Assembly: GCF_003182195.1 (NCBI RefSeq)
Contig: NZ_QGTM01000001.1
Span: 186,001 to 250,000, forward strand
Direction of reading: 5' to 3'
Source of the DNA: Halomonas sp. A11-A
GTDB taxonomy: Bacteria; Pseudomonadota; Gammaproteobacteria; Pseudomonadales; Halomonadaceae
Length of the DNA: 64,000 bases
Under the pieces are notes generated by a model. The model was not told where the DNA came from. It saw only the letters and a list, made by a program, of their open reading frames with translations, and made no database searches. The translations under genes and the position numbers were made by a program. Below are positions 41,401 through 52,805 of the stretch, in pieces. How positions within the stretch are numbered: position 1 is the first letter of the stretch; the number at the start of each line of letters is the position of its first letter.

Positions 41401-42311
41401 GTGAGCTCGATGGCGTGACGCTCACCGCTCTCATCGGCGTGGCTCACCGCCAGCCGCGAGATCCCCAGGTCCAGACGCGCATCGGCCAGCTGGCCGCGGT
41501 GCCAGCGGCCCCACAACCGCGCCAGGCCGCTGGACTCATCGAGGCGCAGGGGCTCGTTGCGGCTCAGCACCTCCACCAGGCTGATCAGGCTGTCGAGCCG
41601 CATGTCGGCCTGCAGGGCGGCGCTGAAGTCGCGAAAGCCCCCAGGGCCGGGGAACACCTCCAGGGCGGCCTGCATGGCGGCGTCGGGATCCCCCTCGAGA
41701 CGCACCTCGCCCTCGAGGTGAGCGCGTCGGTCATCGCCGGTCATCAACAGCCGCGGCGCCTCGAGCACCACGCGCCGCTCGCGTCCGTGCAGCACCAGGC
41801 GCAGGTCCTCGACCCAGGCGCGCTGGCGCAGCAGCACCCCGACCCAGAAGTCGAGGCGCTCAAGGTCGAGCTCGCCGCGGGGCTGGAGTTCGGGGGGCAG
41901 TTCGGCGGGGTCGGGCCAGTGCCAGCCGCCCTCGAGGGTCTGGTAGAGGTGCAGGGTCACCCCGGAGAGCCTGGCATCCTCCACCACTGGCACCCCGGCG
42001 CGCAGGGAAGCCAGGCTATCCAGGCGCAGCCGGCCGCTCTCCACCTCCAGCAGCGGCACCGCCCGCTCATGGGTGCGGATGCTCAGGGCGTCGAGGGAGA
42101 GCGAGGGGTCGAGGCCCGCCAGGCGGGTCTCCAGCTCGGCGATGCGCACCTCGGCCCCGAAGCGCGCCGAGAGCAGCGCCTCGAGGTTCGGGGTGAGCCC
42201 GTCGGCCAGCGACAGCGCCAGGCGCAGCGCCAGCAGCAGCAGGGCCAGCGACGCCAGCAGCAGCGCCACCAGGGTAAGGCTCCAGCGCGTCACCAGGCGA
42301 ATCGGAGACAT
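38478..42311 (-). CDS. yhdP: YhdP, AsmA-like inter-membrane phospholipid transport protein
   Basis: YhdP is a long AsmA-family protein that bridges the envelope and helps move phospholipids to the outer membrane. The 1277-residue product has an N-terminal membrane helix ([27 protein letters not shown]) and a long beta-rich periplasmic region. The C-terminal AsmA-like part contains [37 protein letters not shown] and [47 protein letters not shown]. Length and location between rng and tldD match E. coli. Confidence 0.94.
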   Translation of the reverse strand: MSPIRLVTRWSLTLVALLLASLALLLLALRLALSLADGLTPNLEALLSARFGAEVRIAELETRLAGLDPSLSLDALSIRTHERAVPLLEVESGRLRLDSLASLRAGVPVVEDARLSGVTLHLYQTLEGGWHWPDPAELPPELQPRGELDLERLDFWVGVLLRQRAWVEDLRLVLHGRERRVVLEAPRLLMTGDDRRAHLEGEVRLEGDPDAAMQAALEVFPGPGGFRDFSAALQADMRLDSLISLVEVLSRNEPLRLDESSGLARLWGRWHRGQLADARLDLGISRLAVSHADESGERHAIELTDVEGRGQWLRRDGRWEAWFEGDAESSESAEPDDLEAPWGPALPHRWQLAGDADGWWLDTSGFDLGSLAAWRHRVPLPEALARVVDTLDPRGQVNGFRLGHREGQWLARAALSGVEVSPWEQAPGGGPVDMWVEARDLTGRVRFAGEPGASLHFPTLFQGPMELDHAAGEVLWTYDGPRSLVSGRELRVGWNGAEVEGGFGLAVGGGQRGGFGLSLGFREVDAVETPLSEWLPLGILGEELRTWLDGVAGRVPEGSLRLHLPLAGGAERIDPSFGLELAIEQGRLAFDPAWPPLTDVEGRLSLQDTILAASLDRAESLGVAARNGQVRLVDERLEVKGELAASADALRRYLLAMPVEGIEAVADWQAEGEAEGRLQLALPLGQSDEPGGLELDIETEVAFPRLEYRPLELRFSDLSGPLSWRQRGEEGGLVGRIEGRLLGGPVSADVDTLGGGLGLAGSAEAAALARWAGLADSADLASGRFAWQGRLAISENRVHLGLDSGLEGLATSLPAPLGKSAAERRPLRLDMDLTERRLEGRLGDELALRWRALPGDGPGQGQVWVGRVPTAGWPEGEGWWVDAYQPRLDPARWVEALGGLGGLAGGEGGTALREMRLATDCLESESRCIGSLAAEGRSQAGGGWSLALAGSLLAGQLDYRPNLPQPLDISLMRLSLDGLAPGPEAMGSLFDEIATPPEPAPFPGWVRGLPDGRLRIADIERGGQRLGPFTARWQATPERLTIAPLGLTLGEISARGELVWEAAGAADTLTRARLDLDGRDLGTAMERLGQTAVIRSAETRVASQLAWPGAPWQFALERSRGSVEAELRDGRFVNVASASARLVGLLNVDNLVRRLRLDFSDVTGQGTAFDRVTGAATLYGGILETRGPVEIEGPATRFTLDGRVDLVRQELDQRLSVTVPVSRNLPLAAVIAGAPMVGGALFIADRLFGDALDRVTRIHYRVRGPWTAPEISVESAE

Positions 42312-42315
42312 GGGC

Positions 42316-43779
42316 TCACATCAGCACGATGTCGTACTGCTCCTGGGAGTAGTGGGTCTCCACCTGGAAGCGGATCGGCTTGCCGATGAATTCCTCCAGG
42401 TCGGCCACCGCGGCGGACTCCTCGTCGAGCAGGCGGTCCACCACCGCCTGGGCCGCCAGCACCATGTAGGTCTCGGCGCTGTAGGCGCGCTCTTCGCGGA
42501 GGATCTCGCGGAAGATCTCGTAGCAGACCGTTTCCGGGGTCTTGAGGGTGCCGCGCCCCCCGCAGGTGGAACAGGCCTCGCAAAGGGTCTGTTCCAGGCT
42601 CTCGCGGGTGCGCTTGCGGGTCAGCTGGACGAGGCCCAGCTCGGTGACGCCGGTGCACTTGGTCTTGGCGTGGTCGCGCTCCAGCGACTTCTCGAGCATG
42701 CGCAGCACCTGGCGCTGGTGCTCCGGATCCTCCATGTCGATGAAGTCGATGATGATGATGCCGCCGAGGTTGCGCAGGCGCAGCTGGCGGGCGATGGCGG
42801 TGGCCGCCTCGAGGTTGGTCTTGAAGATGGTCTCCTCGAGGTTGCGGTGCCCCACGTAGCCGCCGGTGTTGACATCGATGGTGGTCATCGCCTCGGTGGG
42901 GTCGATCACCAGATACCCCCCGGACTTGAGCTGCACCTTGCGGCCCAAGGCCTTCTGGATCTCGTCCTCGACGCTGAACAGGTCAAAGATCGGCCGCTCG
43001 CCGGCATAGTGCTCGATGCGCTCCACGGCGTCGGGCATGAACTCCTCGGCGAACTCGATCAGCCTGACGTAGTTCTCTCGGGAGTCGATGCGCACCTTCT
43101 CGATGTCGTCGCGCATCACGTCGCGCAGGATGCGCATGAACAGGGGCAGGTCGTCATAGATGACGCTGGGCGCGCCGGCGGTCACCTTGCGCTCGCTCAC
43201 CTTGCGCCACAGCCGCAGCAGGAAGTGCATGTCGGTGGCGAGCTCCTCCAGCCCCACCCCCTCGGCGGCGGTGCGCACGATAAAACCGCCGGTCACCTCC
43301 AGGCTCTGCTGGCCCTGGGCCTCCTCGATCAGGTCGCGCAGCCGCTCCCGCTCGCGCTCGTCCTCGATGCGCTGGGAGACCCCGTGATGGGGGGCGTCGG
43401 GCATATAGACCAGGTAGCGGGATGGCACTGACAGGTGGGTGGTGAGCCGAGCCCCCTTGGAGCCGATGGGGTCCTTGGTGACCTGCACCACCAGCGCCTG
43501 CCCCTCGTGGAGCAGCTGGCCGATGGAGAGCTGCTCCTCGGCCGGGGTGCCGGGGGGCATCACCTCATGGGCGTGGATGAAGGCGGCGCGGTCGAGGCCG
43601 ATATCGACGAACGCCGCCTGCATGCCGGGCAGCACCCGGACCACCTTGCCCTTGTAGATATTGCCGACGATACCGCGCCGGCGGCTGCGCTCGATGAAGG
43701 CTTCCTGCAGCACGCCGTTCTCCACCACGGCGACGCGGGTCTCCATCGGCGTCAGATTGATCAGTACTTCGCCGCTCAT
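42316..43779 (-). CDS. rng: RNase G
   Basis: RNase G is a single-strand endoribonuclease that matures the 5' end of 16S rRNA and degrades some mRNAs. The 487-residue product has an N-terminal S1 domain (NIYKGKVVRVLPGMQAAFVDIGLDRAAFIHAHEV), an RNase E/G catalytic domain with GGYLVIDPTEAMTTIDVNTG and IIIIDFIDMEDPEHQRQVLRML, and a C-terminal CEACSTCGGRG zinc-link-like cysteine pair. It lacks the long C-terminal scaffold of RNase E. A palindrome lies just upstream of its start. Confidence 0.96.
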   Translation of the reverse strand: MSGEVLINLTPMETRVAVVENGVLQEAFIERSRRRGIVGNIYKGKVVRVLPGMQAAFVDIGLDRAAFIHAHEVMPPGTPAEEQLSIGQLLHEGQALVVQVTKDPIGSKGARLTTHLSVPSRYLVYMPDAPHHGVSQRIEDERERERLRDLIEEAQGQQSLEVTGGFIVRTAAEGVGLEELATDMHFLLRLWRKVSERKVTAGAPSVIYDDLPLFMRILRDVMRDDIEKVRIDSRENYVRLIEFAEEFMPDAVERIEHYAGERPIFDLFSVEDEIQKALGRKVQLKSGGYLVIDPTEAMTTIDVNTGGYVGHRNLEETIFKTNLEAATAIARQLRLRNLGGIIIIDFIDMEDPEHQRQVLRMLEKSLERDHAKTKCTGVTELGLVQLTRKRTRESLEQTLCEACSTCGGRGTLKTPETVCYEIFREILREERAYSAETYMVLAAQAVVDRLLDEESAAVADLEEFIGKPIRFQVETHYSQEQYDIVLM

Positions 43780-43813
43780 GCGGAAGTCCTTATCCAGAAT
43801 GCTTTGCGTCCAT

Positions 43814-43830
43814 TATGACATAGTGTCATA
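43814..43830 (-). promoter_or_regulatory. 17-bp palindrome upstream of rng
   Basis: TATGACATAGTGTCATA is a perfect inverted repeat (7-bp arms, 3-bp centre), about 35 bp before the rng start. On the minus strand its end merges into CATAAT, a possible -10. It looks like a dimeric-repressor site, but no regulator is identified. Confidence 0.4.
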
Positions 43831-43859
43831 CGCCCAAGGCGTTGATGACCGGCAAGGGG

Positions 43860-44477
43860 TCAACCGAAGGTCCCGCCCCACAGCGCCACCCCCTGGCGGC
43901 GCAGCAGCTCGGCGGTCTCGTAAAGCGGCAGCCCCACCACCGCCGAGTGGCTGCCCTCGATGCGCTCGACGAAGACCGCCGCCAGCCCCTGGATGGCGTA
44001 GCCGCCGGCCTTGTCGGCGGGCTCGCCACTGGCCCAGTAGGCGGCGATCTCCGCCTCGCCGATCGCGCGCATGGTGACCCGGGTGGCGACACAGGCCTCG
44101 AGCACGCCGGCGGGCCCGCTTACCGCCACCGCGGTGAGCACCTCGTGGGTCCGGCCGGCGAGGCGACGCAGCATGCCGGCGGCATGCTCGGGTCCCTCCG
44201 GCTTGCCGAGGATCTCGCCATCGCAGACCACGGCGGTATCGGAGCCCAGGGTCGGCAGCGTCGTGAGCCGGGCCCCGGCCAGGGCCTTCTCCCGAGCCAG
44301 CCGGGTCACGTAGTCGGCCGCTCCCTCGCCGGGGCGCGGGGTCTCGTCGATATCCACCGGCCGCACCGCCACCGACACGCCGATGGAGGCGAGCAGCTCG
44401 CGGCGCCTCGGCGAGGCGCTGGCCAGGCAGAGCCTGGGGCGGACGGTGTCGGAGAGGAGCTGACGGGGATCGGACAT
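43860..44477 (-). CDS. maf: Maf/YhdE-type nucleoside triphosphate pyrophosphatase
   Basis: Maf proteins hydrolyse certain nucleoside triphosphates; the YhdE subgroup prefers dTTP and UTP. The 205-residue product has the signature [28 protein letters not shown], and [29 protein letters not shown]. The IQG and AVVGLPL sequences fit the YhdE subgroup. It lies 13 bp from mreD, in its conserved place. Confidence 0.93.
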   Translation of the reverse strand: MSDPRQLLSDTVRPRLCLASASPRRRELLASIGVSVAVRPVDIDETPRPGEGAADYVTRLAREKALAGARLTTLPTLGSDTAVVCDGEILGKPEGPEHAAGMLRRLAGRTHEVLTAVAVSGPAGVLEACVATRVTMRAIGEAEIAAYWASGEPADKAGGYAIQGLAAVFVERIEGSHSAVVGLPLYETAELLRRQGVALWGGTFG

Positions 44478-44490
44478 GCGGGGCTCCGGA

Positions 44491-44985
44491 TCAGTCGCGG
44501 GCCAGGCGCCGGCCCAGGGCCTCGAAGAGGGTGGCGAGCCAGGGCCACAGCACGGCGCCGATCAGCGAGGGCAGCAGGAAGGCCAGATGGATGGAGAAGG
44601 GGCCGAGCAGGGTGCGCAGCCACTGCTCGGCCAGCTGCACGGTGCCCAGCAGCACGAAGATCAGCACCGCCTGCTGGACCAGGGAGTAGGCCCGGAAGCG
44701 CGGATAGACCAGCGCGCAGAGGAAGGCCAGCAGCGACAGGATCAGGGCGTTCTGCCCGAGGGTGGCCCCCTCGATCAGGTCGAGCAGGATACCGAGCGCA
44801 AAGCCGTGGAAGACGCCCACCCGGCTCGGCGTTTTCATGCACCAGTAGATCAGCATCAGGCCCAGCCAGTCGGGACGCCAGATCTGCCAGCCGTCCGCCA
44901 GCGGCATCACCTGCAGGCAGAGCGCCAGCAGCAGCGAGAGCCAGATCCACGGCAGGGCCAGATGGGCGGAAGAGGGAGTGGCCAT
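44491..44985 (-). CDS. mreD: MreD, rod-shape membrane protein
   Basis: MreD is a small multi-spanning inner-membrane protein of the elongasome. The 164-residue product has about five hydrophobic segments, with [31 protein letters not shown] as the typical core. It overlaps mreC by one base. Confidence 0.93.
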   Translation of the reverse strand: MATPSSAHLALPWIWLSLLLALCLQVMPLADGWQIWRPDWLGLMLIYWCMKTPSRVGVFHGFALGILLDLIEGATLGQNALILSLLAFLCALVYPRFRAYSLVQQAVLIFVLLGTVQLAEQWLRTLLGPFSIHLAFLLPSLIGAVLWPWLATLFEALGRRLARD

Positions 44986-45854
44986 CAGCGTGCCTCCTGG
45001 TCGGCGTCGAGGCCGATCACCGCCCGCGCGGCCTCCATCGCCTCGGCGGAGAGCTCGAGTTCCCAGACCTCGTCGTCGACCCCCGGGGCGGGCGTCGGAA
45101 AGAGCAGCAGGAAGTGGCGGGAGCGCTGCAGCTGGGCCACCGGCGTGGCGGTGACCCGAGCGAAGGGCTGCCCCGGATCATGGACCACCTCGGCCACCCT
45201 GGCCACCGGGTAGCCCGGCGGGAAGCGCCCCGCCAGCCCCGAGGTGACCAGCAGGTCGTCCTCGCGGATATCGGCGGTGTCGGGGACGTGCAGCACGTTA
45301 AGGCGGTCGTAGTGCCCGCCACCCTGGAGGATGAAGCGCAGCCCGTTGCGGTTCACCTGCACCGGCAGCGCATGGCTGGCATCGGCCACCATCAGCACCC
45401 GGCTGGAGTAGGCGGAGACCGCCGTCACCTGCCCCACCAGGCCAGAGGCATCCATCACCGGCTGGCCCACGTAGACGCCGTTGCGCCGCCCCCGATCGAT
45501 CACCATCTGGTGGGCGAAGGGGTCCGGGTCCAGGGAGAGCAGCTCGGCGGTGATGAAGGGCATGTCGTGCCGCTGAGCCGCGGAAAGCAGCTCGCGCAGG
45601 CGCACGTTCTCGGCGGTGAGGCTGGCCATGTGCTGCACGCGGTGGGAGAGAGTCAGGATCTGCTCGCGCAGCCGCCGGTTCTCCTCCAGCAGAGCGCGCT
45701 GGTCGGAGAGCGCCAGCGACCCCCAGGTGAGGATGCCACTGGGCAGGCTCACCGCCCACTGGACGGGGGCCACCAGGGTGGAGAGCTGGGCGCGCACCTC
45801 TTCCATGCGCGTGAGGCGGGTATCGGCGAACATCAGCGCCGACGCCACCAGCAC
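44985..45854 (-). CDS. mreC: MreC, rod-shape scaffold protein (annotated from the first conventional start)
   Basis: MreC is a bitopic periplasmic scaffold of the elongasome. The product shows the rest of a membrane helix, a coiled coil (QRALLEENRRLREQILTLSHRVQHMASLTAENVRLREL) and the beta-barrel domain (VIDRGRRNGVYVGQPVMDASGLVGQVTAVSAYSSRVLMVAD). GTG 45854 gives 289 residues but has no Shine-Dalgarno site and starts inside the membrane helix. The frame continues upstream with IKPLFSDGSLPGYRFLLC, a normal MreC start. No ATG, GTG or TTG lies between the stop upstream and 45854. The codon at the family start position is ATC (45908-45906), with AGGGGA 8 bp before it. The true start is probably that ATC. 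Confidence 0.9.
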   Translation of the reverse strand: MLVASALMFADTRLTRMEEVRAQLSTLVAPVQWAVSLPSGILTWGSLALSDQRALLEENRRLREQILTLSHRVQHMASLTAENVRLRELLSAAQRHDMPFITAELLSLDPDPFAHQMVIDRGRRNGVYVGQPVMDASGLVGQVTAVSAYSSRVLMVADASHALPVQVNRNGLRFILQGGGHYDRLNVLHVPDTADIREDDLLVTSGLAGRFPPGYPVARVAEVVHDPGQPFARVTATPVAQLQRSRHFLLLFPTPAPGVDDEVWELELSAEAMEAARAVIGLDADQEAR

Positions 45855-45937
45855 GCACAGGAGGAAGCGGTAGCCGGGCAGCGATCCGTCGGAGAACAGC
45901 GGCTTGATAGGCGTTTTCCCCTAAAGTCAGCCCCGGG

Positions 45938-46987
<1,050 letters not shown>

Positions 46988-47147
46988 CTAGTGCAGTCCG
47001 GGAACCCTGTGCGGACGCAAACGGTATCACCGCGGCCCCCGCGCAGCAAGCGTGGAGCCCGCAAGCCCGGCCTCTCACGGACCTGCCCGCGGGTCGCGGT
47101 ATGTGGTACCTTTTGCGGCCTGTTTTCCCTTCGAGGACATCCGAACC

Positions 47148-47435
47148 ATGGCGCTTGAACACGCTGACGTGCTCAGGGCCGCGCACCTCGCCCGGCTCGG
47201 CCTGAGCGACGAGGACGCCGCCCACTACCTGGACGACCTCGGCCGTATCCTGGAGATGGTGGACCAGCTCCAGGCGCTGGACACCGAGGGCGTTGCCCCC
47301 CTGGCCCATCCCCTCGACGCCACCCAGCGGCTGCGCGCCGACGAGGTGACCGAGAGCGACCAGCGCGACCGCTTCCAGCGCTGCGCCCCGGCGGTGGAAC
47401 AGGGCCTCTACCTGGTCCCCCGCGTGGTCGAATAA
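47148..47435 (+). CDS. gatC: GatC, Asp/Glu-tRNA amidotransferase subunit C
   Basis: GatC holds the GatA-GatB complex together, which converts Asp-tRNA(Asn) and/or Glu-tRNA(Gln) to the amide form. The 95-residue product has the family pattern [47 protein letters not shown] and the end LVPRVVE. It is the first gene of gatCAB. Confidence 0.96.
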   Translation: MALEHADVLRAAHLARLGLSDEDAAHYLDDLGRILEMVDQLQALDTEGVAPLAHPLDATQRLRADEVTESDQRDRFQRCAPAVEQGLYLVPRVVE

Positions 47436-47464
47436 GCCTTCCTGCCTGACGGAGCCCCCGGCCC

Positions 47465-48925
47465 ATGCATGACAAGACACTGAGCGAACTGGCCGCCGCC
47501 CTCACGGCCGGCGAGTTCACCAGCCGCGAGCTGACCGAACACCAGCTCGCGCGCATCGCGCGCCTCGACGGCGAGCTTAACAGCTTCATCACCGTGACCG
47601 CCGAGCAGGCCCTCGCCGCGGCGGAAGCCGCCGACGCCGCCCGCGCTCGCGGCCAGGCCGGCCCGCTCACCGGCCTGCCGCTGGCCATCAAGGACCTGTT
47701 CTGCACCGAGGGGGTGCTGACCACCGCCGGCTCGAGGATGCTGGCCAACTTCGTCTCCCCCTACGACGCCACCGTGGTCGAGAAGCTCAAGGCCGCTGGC
47801 ACGGTGAGCCTGGGCAAGGTCAACCTGGACGAGTTCGCCATGGGCTCCTCCAACGAGAACAGCGCCTTCGGCCCGGTGAAGAACCCTTGGGATACCAGCG
47901 CCGTGCCCGGCGGCTCCTCCGGCGGCAGCGCCGCCGCGGTAGCCGCGGGCCTGGTGCCCGCCGCCATGGGCACCGACACCGGCGGCTCGATCCGTCAGCC
48001 GGCCGCCTTCTGCGGCATCACAGGCCTCAAGCCCACCTATGGCCGCGTCTCCCGCTGGGGCATCATCGCCTACGCCTCGAGCCTCGATCAGGCCGGCCCC
48101 ATGGCGCGCACCGCCGAGGACTGCGCCCTGCTAATGAACGCCATCGCCGGCCCCGACCCGAAGGACTCCACCAGCGTGGCCCGCGGCGTGCCGGACTACA
48201 CCGAGGAGCTCAGCGCCCCGCTCTCCGGCCTCAAGATCGGCCTGCCGGTCGAGCACTTCGGCGACGGCCTCGACCCCGAGGTGGAGGCCGCGGTGCGCGA
48301 GGCGGTGAGGGTCTTTGAGTCGCTCGGCGCCACGGTGCGCGAGGTGAGCCTGCCCCACACCCACTACGCGATCCCGGCCTACTACGTCATCGCGCCGGCC
48401 GAGGCCTCCTCGAACCTGTCGCGCTACGACGGCGTGCGCTTCGGCCACCGTTGCAAGGCCCCGAGCGACCTCATCGACCTCTACAAGCGCTCCCGCGCCG
48501 AGGGCTTCGGCGAGGAGGTCAAGCGGCGCATCCTGATCGGCACCCACACCCTCTCCGAGGGCTTCTTCGACGCCTACTACAAGAAGGCCCAGCAGGTGCG
48601 TCGGCTGATCCGCCAGGACTTCCTCGACGCCTTCGAGGAGGTCGACGTCCTGATGGGCCCGGCCTCCCCCACCCCGGCCTTCGACCTGGGTGCCAAGAAG
48701 GACCCGGTCTCCATGTACCTGCAGGACATCTACACCATCGCGGTGAACCTGGCCGGCATCCCCGGCATCAGCGTGCCGGCGGGCTTCGTGGGCAAGCGCC
48801 CCGTGGGCCTGCAGATACTGGGCACCCACTTCGCCGAGACGCGGCTGCTCAACGTCGCCCACCGCTTCCAGCAGGCCACCGACTGGCACCTGCGTCGTCC
48901 CGCGCTTGCCGAGGAGACCACCTGA
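47465..48925 (+). CDS. gatA: GatA, amidase subunit of Asp/Glu-tRNA amidotransferase
   Basis: GatA releases ammonia from glutamine. The 486-residue product has the amidase-signature triad in [13 protein letters not shown] (lysine), [37 protein letters not shown] (the two serines) and the conserved [13 protein letters not shown]. It overlaps gatB by one base. Confidence 0.97.
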   Translation: MHDKTLSELAAALTAGEFTSRELTEHQLARIARLDGELNSFITVTAEQALAAAEAADAARARGQAGPLTGLPLAIKDLFCTEGVLTTAGSRMLANFVSPYDATVVEKLKAAGTVSLGKVNLDEFAMGSSNENSAFGPVKNPWDTSAVPGGSSGGSAAAVAAGLVPAAMGTDTGGSIRQPAAFCGITGLKPTYGRVSRWGIIAYASSLDQAGPMARTAEDCALLMNAIAGPDPKDSTSVARGVPDYTEELSAPLSGLKIGLPVEHFGDGLDPEVEAAVREAVRVFESLGATVREVSLPHTHYAIPAYYVIAPAEASSNLSRYDGVRFGHRCKAPSDLIDLYKRSRAEGFGEEVKRRILIGTHTLSEGFFDAYYKKAQQVRRLIRQDFLDAFEEVDVLMGPASPTPAFDLGAKKDPVSMYLQDIYTIAVNLAGIPGISVPAGFVGKRPVGLQILGTHFAETRLLNVAHRFQQATDWHLRRPALAEETT

Positions 48926-50379
48926 TGCAATGGGAAACCGTGATCGGGCTGGAGGTGCACGTCCAGCTCGCCACCCGCTCGAAGATCTTCTCCGGGGCCT
49001 CCACCGCCTTCGGCGCCGCGCCCAACACCCAGGCCTGCGCCGTGGACCTGGGCCTGCCCGGGGTGCTGCCGGTGCTCAACGAGCGGGCGGTGGCCATGGC
49101 GGTGCAGTTCGGCCTGGCGATCCACGCCGAGATCCCCGAGGTCTCGGTCTTCGACCGCAAGAACTACTTCTACCCGGACCTGCCCAAGGGCTACCAGACC
49201 AGCCAGATGTACCACCCCATCGTCGGCGCCGGCGAGGTGGAGATCACCCTGGAAGACGGCAGCAGCAAGCGCATCCGGGTGCACCATGCCCACCTCGAGG
49301 AGGACGCCGGCAAGTCGCTCCACGAGGACTTCCACGGCATGACCGGCATCGACCTCAACCGCGCCGGCACCCCGCTGCTGGAGATCGTCTCCGAGCCTGA
49401 CATGCGCAGCGCCAAGGAGGCCGCCGCCTACCTGAAGGCGATCCACTCCATCGTCACCTACCTGGGGATCTCCGACGGCAACATGGCCGAGGGCTCCATG
49501 CGCTGCGACGTCAACGTCTCGGTGCGCCCGGTGGGCCAGGCCGAGTACGGCACCCGCACCGAGATCAAGAACGTCAACTCCTTCCGCTTCGTGGAGCGCG
49601 CCATCGAGTTCGAGGTGGAGCGCCAGATCGAGCTGCTGGAGGACGGCGGCAAGGTGGTCCAGGAGACCCGCCTCTTCGATCCCGAGCGGGACGAGACCCG
49701 CAGCATGCGCACCAAGGAGGAGGCCAACGATTATCGCTACTTCCCCTGCCCCGACCTGCTGCCGGTGGTGCTGGACCGGGCCTACCTCGACCACCTGCGC
49801 GAGGCGCTGCCGGAGCTGCCCGACGAGAAGCGCGCCCGCTTCCAGGCCGAGCTCGGCCTCTCCGCCTATGACGCCGGGGTACTCTCCGCCACCCGCGAGA
49901 TGGCCGAGTTCTTCGAGGAGGTCAAGGAGACCTGCGGCGACGCCAAGTCCGCCGCCAACTGGGTGATGGGCGAGCTCGCCGGCGCGCTCAACCGCGAGGG
50001 GCTGCCGATCACCGACAGCCCCGTCTCGGCACGCCAGCTCGGCGAGCTGATTGGCCGAGTGCTGGACGACACCATCAACGGCAAGGCCGCCAAGCAGGTG
50101 TTCCAGGCGCTCTGGAACGGCCAGGGGCAGTCCGCCGACGAGGTGATCGAGGCCAAGGGGCTCAAGCAGGTCACCGACACTGGCGCCATCGAGGCGATGA
50201 TCGACCAGGTGATCGGCGAGAGCCCCGCCCAGGTGGCCCAGTACCGCGACGCCGAGCCGGACAAGCGCGGCAAGATGATCGGCTACTTCGTGGGCCAGGT
50301 GATGAAGGCCTCCCGCGGCACCGCCAATCCGCAGCAGGTCAACCAGCTCCTCAAGGAGAAGCTGGACGCCCTGTGCTGA
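48925..50379 (+). CDS. gatB: GatB, Asp/Glu-tRNA amidotransferase subunit B
   Basis: GatB phosphorylates and amidates the tRNA-bound Asp/Glu. The 484-residue product starts [21 protein letters not shown], with [31 protein letters not shown], and the C-terminal YqeY-like helical domain ([54 protein letters not shown]). Full length. Confidence 0.97.
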   Translation: MQWETVIGLEVHVQLATRSKIFSGASTAFGAAPNTQACAVDLGLPGVLPVLNERAVAMAVQFGLAIHAEIPEVSVFDRKNYFYPDLPKGYQTSQMYHPIVGAGEVEITLEDGSSKRIRVHHAHLEEDAGKSLHEDFHGMTGIDLNRAGTPLLEIVSEPDMRSAKEAAAYLKAIHSIVTYLGISDGNMAEGSMRCDVNVSVRPVGQAEYGTRTEIKNVNSFRFVERAIEFEVERQIELLEDGGKVVQETRLFDPERDETRSMRTKEEANDYRYFPCPDLLPVVLDRAYLDHLREALPELPDEKRARFQAELGLSAYDAGVLSATREMAEFFEEVKETCGDAKSAANWVMGELAGALNREGLPITDSPVSARQLGELIGRVLDDTINGKAAKQVFQALWNGQGQSADEVIEAKGLKQVTDTGAIEAMIDQVIGESPAQVAQYRDAEPDKRGKMIGYFVGQVMKASRGTANPQQVNQLLKEKLDALC

Positions 50380-50391
50380 AGAGGAGCCACC

Positions 50392-50943
50392 ATGGCCGAT
50401 GACGTGGGCGAGCGGCTGCGCGCCCTGCGCACCCTGCGCGGCATCTCCCAGCGCGAGCTGGCCAAGCGCTGTGGGGTGACCCACTCCAGCCTGTCGCTGA
50501 TCGAGCAGGGCAAGGTGAGCCCCTCGGTCAGCTCGCTGAAGAAGATCCTCGACGCCATCCCGATGAGCGTCGGGGACTTCTTCACCATGGAGCTGGAGAA
50601 CGGCCGCCGGGTCTTCTATTCGGCCGAGGACCTGGCCGACGTGGGCACCGGCGACGTCATCTACAAGCTGGTGGGGGCCGATCGCCGCGACCGGGCGCTG
50701 GCCTTCATGGTGGAGACCTACCCGCCGGGGGCCGACACCGGCCGCGAGATGATCGCCCACCTGGGCGAAGAGGCCGGCATGGTGCTCGAGGGCGAGATCG
50801 AGATCACCATCGGCGCCGAGAGCCGGGTGCTCAAGGCGGGGGAGGCCTACTACTTCGAGACCAACGTCCCCCACCGCTTCCGCAACCCGGGCAGCGAGCC
50901 CTGCCGCCTGGTGAGCTGCGCGACCCCTGCCCGGGCCTTCTGA
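50392..50943 (+). CDS. PuuR-like XRE/cupin transcriptional regulator
   Basis: PuuR is the putrescine-responsive repressor of the puu pathway. The 183-residue product has an N-terminal XRE helix-turn-helix (LRALRTLRGISQRELAKRCGVTHSSLSLIEQGKVSPSVSSLKKIL, about 9-53) and a C-terminal cupin domain (about 110-180: GEEAGMVLEGEIEITIGAESRVLKAGEAYYFETNVPHRFRNPG). It starts only 12 bp after gatB, so it is likely co-transcribed with gatCAB. The polyamine genes begin about 350 bp away. PuuR identity is inferred from domain order and neighbours. Confidence 0.82.
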   Translation: MADDVGERLRALRTLRGISQRELAKRCGVTHSSLSLIEQGKVSPSVSSLKKILDAIPMSVGDFFTMELENGRRVFYSAEDLADVGTGDVIYKLVGADRRDRALAFMVETYPPGADTGREMIAHLGEEAGMVLEGEIEITIGAESRVLKAGEAYYFETNVPHRFRNPGSEPCRLVSCATPARAF

Positions 50944-50961
50944 GCCACCCGAGCCCTCGCC

Positions 50962-51132
50962 CTACCCCTGTTTCAGCGCCTCGATCTCGGCGCGGATCGC
51001 CTCGGCCTCTTCGGTGAGCGAGGCGTTGGCGCGCATGTCGCCGTTGCGGGCGGCGTGCATCGCCTGCTCCAGCTTGCGCTCGTATTCCTTCTGCAGCTTC
51101 TTGGTCGGGTCGCTCTTGAAGAGTCCGAACAT
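50962..51132 (-). CDS. Small DUF6435-like protein
   Basis: A 56-residue product, MFGLFKSDPTKKLQKEYERK followed by LEQAMHAARNGDMRANASLT and EEAEAIRAEIEALKQG, is encoded from ATG 51132 with AGAGGT about 6 bp upstream. It is charged, probably helical and soluble. The pattern (FKxDPxKKL, AMxAxRNGDMRxxAxLTEEAEAI) is that of the DUF6435 family of small proteins of unknown function. It lies on the opposite strand between the XRE regulator and the aldehyde dehydrogenase. No function is proposed. Confidence 0.75.
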   Translation of the reverse strand: MFGLFKSDPTKKLQKEYERKLEQAMHAARNGDMRANASLTEEAEAIRAEIEALKQG

Positions 51133-51230
51133 GGGAGTACCTCTGGCCGGGGAGTGTCAGCCACAGGCTACTCCCCTCGCCGAAAAAAATCGATACAAGA
51201 GCTGTACATTTTAATCATTCCGCATAGATA

Positions 51231-51265
51231 CGACGAGGCCGGCGCCCATGGCGCCGACCTCGTCG
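51231..51265 (-). terminator. Hairpin after the aldehyde dehydrogenase gene
   Basis: A 16-bp stem with one mismatch (51231-51246 with 51250-51265) and a 3-base loop lies about 22 bp after the aldehyde dehydrogenase stop. No T tract follows directly; an AT-rich stretch comes after about 10 bases. It probably ends the minus-strand puuD-spuC-aldH transcript. Confidence 0.6.
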
Positions 51266-51287
51266 CGTCAGGCTCCGGTGAAAGGGC

Positions 51288-52801
<1,514 letters not shown>

Positions 52802-52805
<4 letters not shown>

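Noticed and set aside
48730-50874. Minus-strand open frame of 714 codons
   Set aside because: Antisense to gatB and the XRE regulator; no protein-like features.
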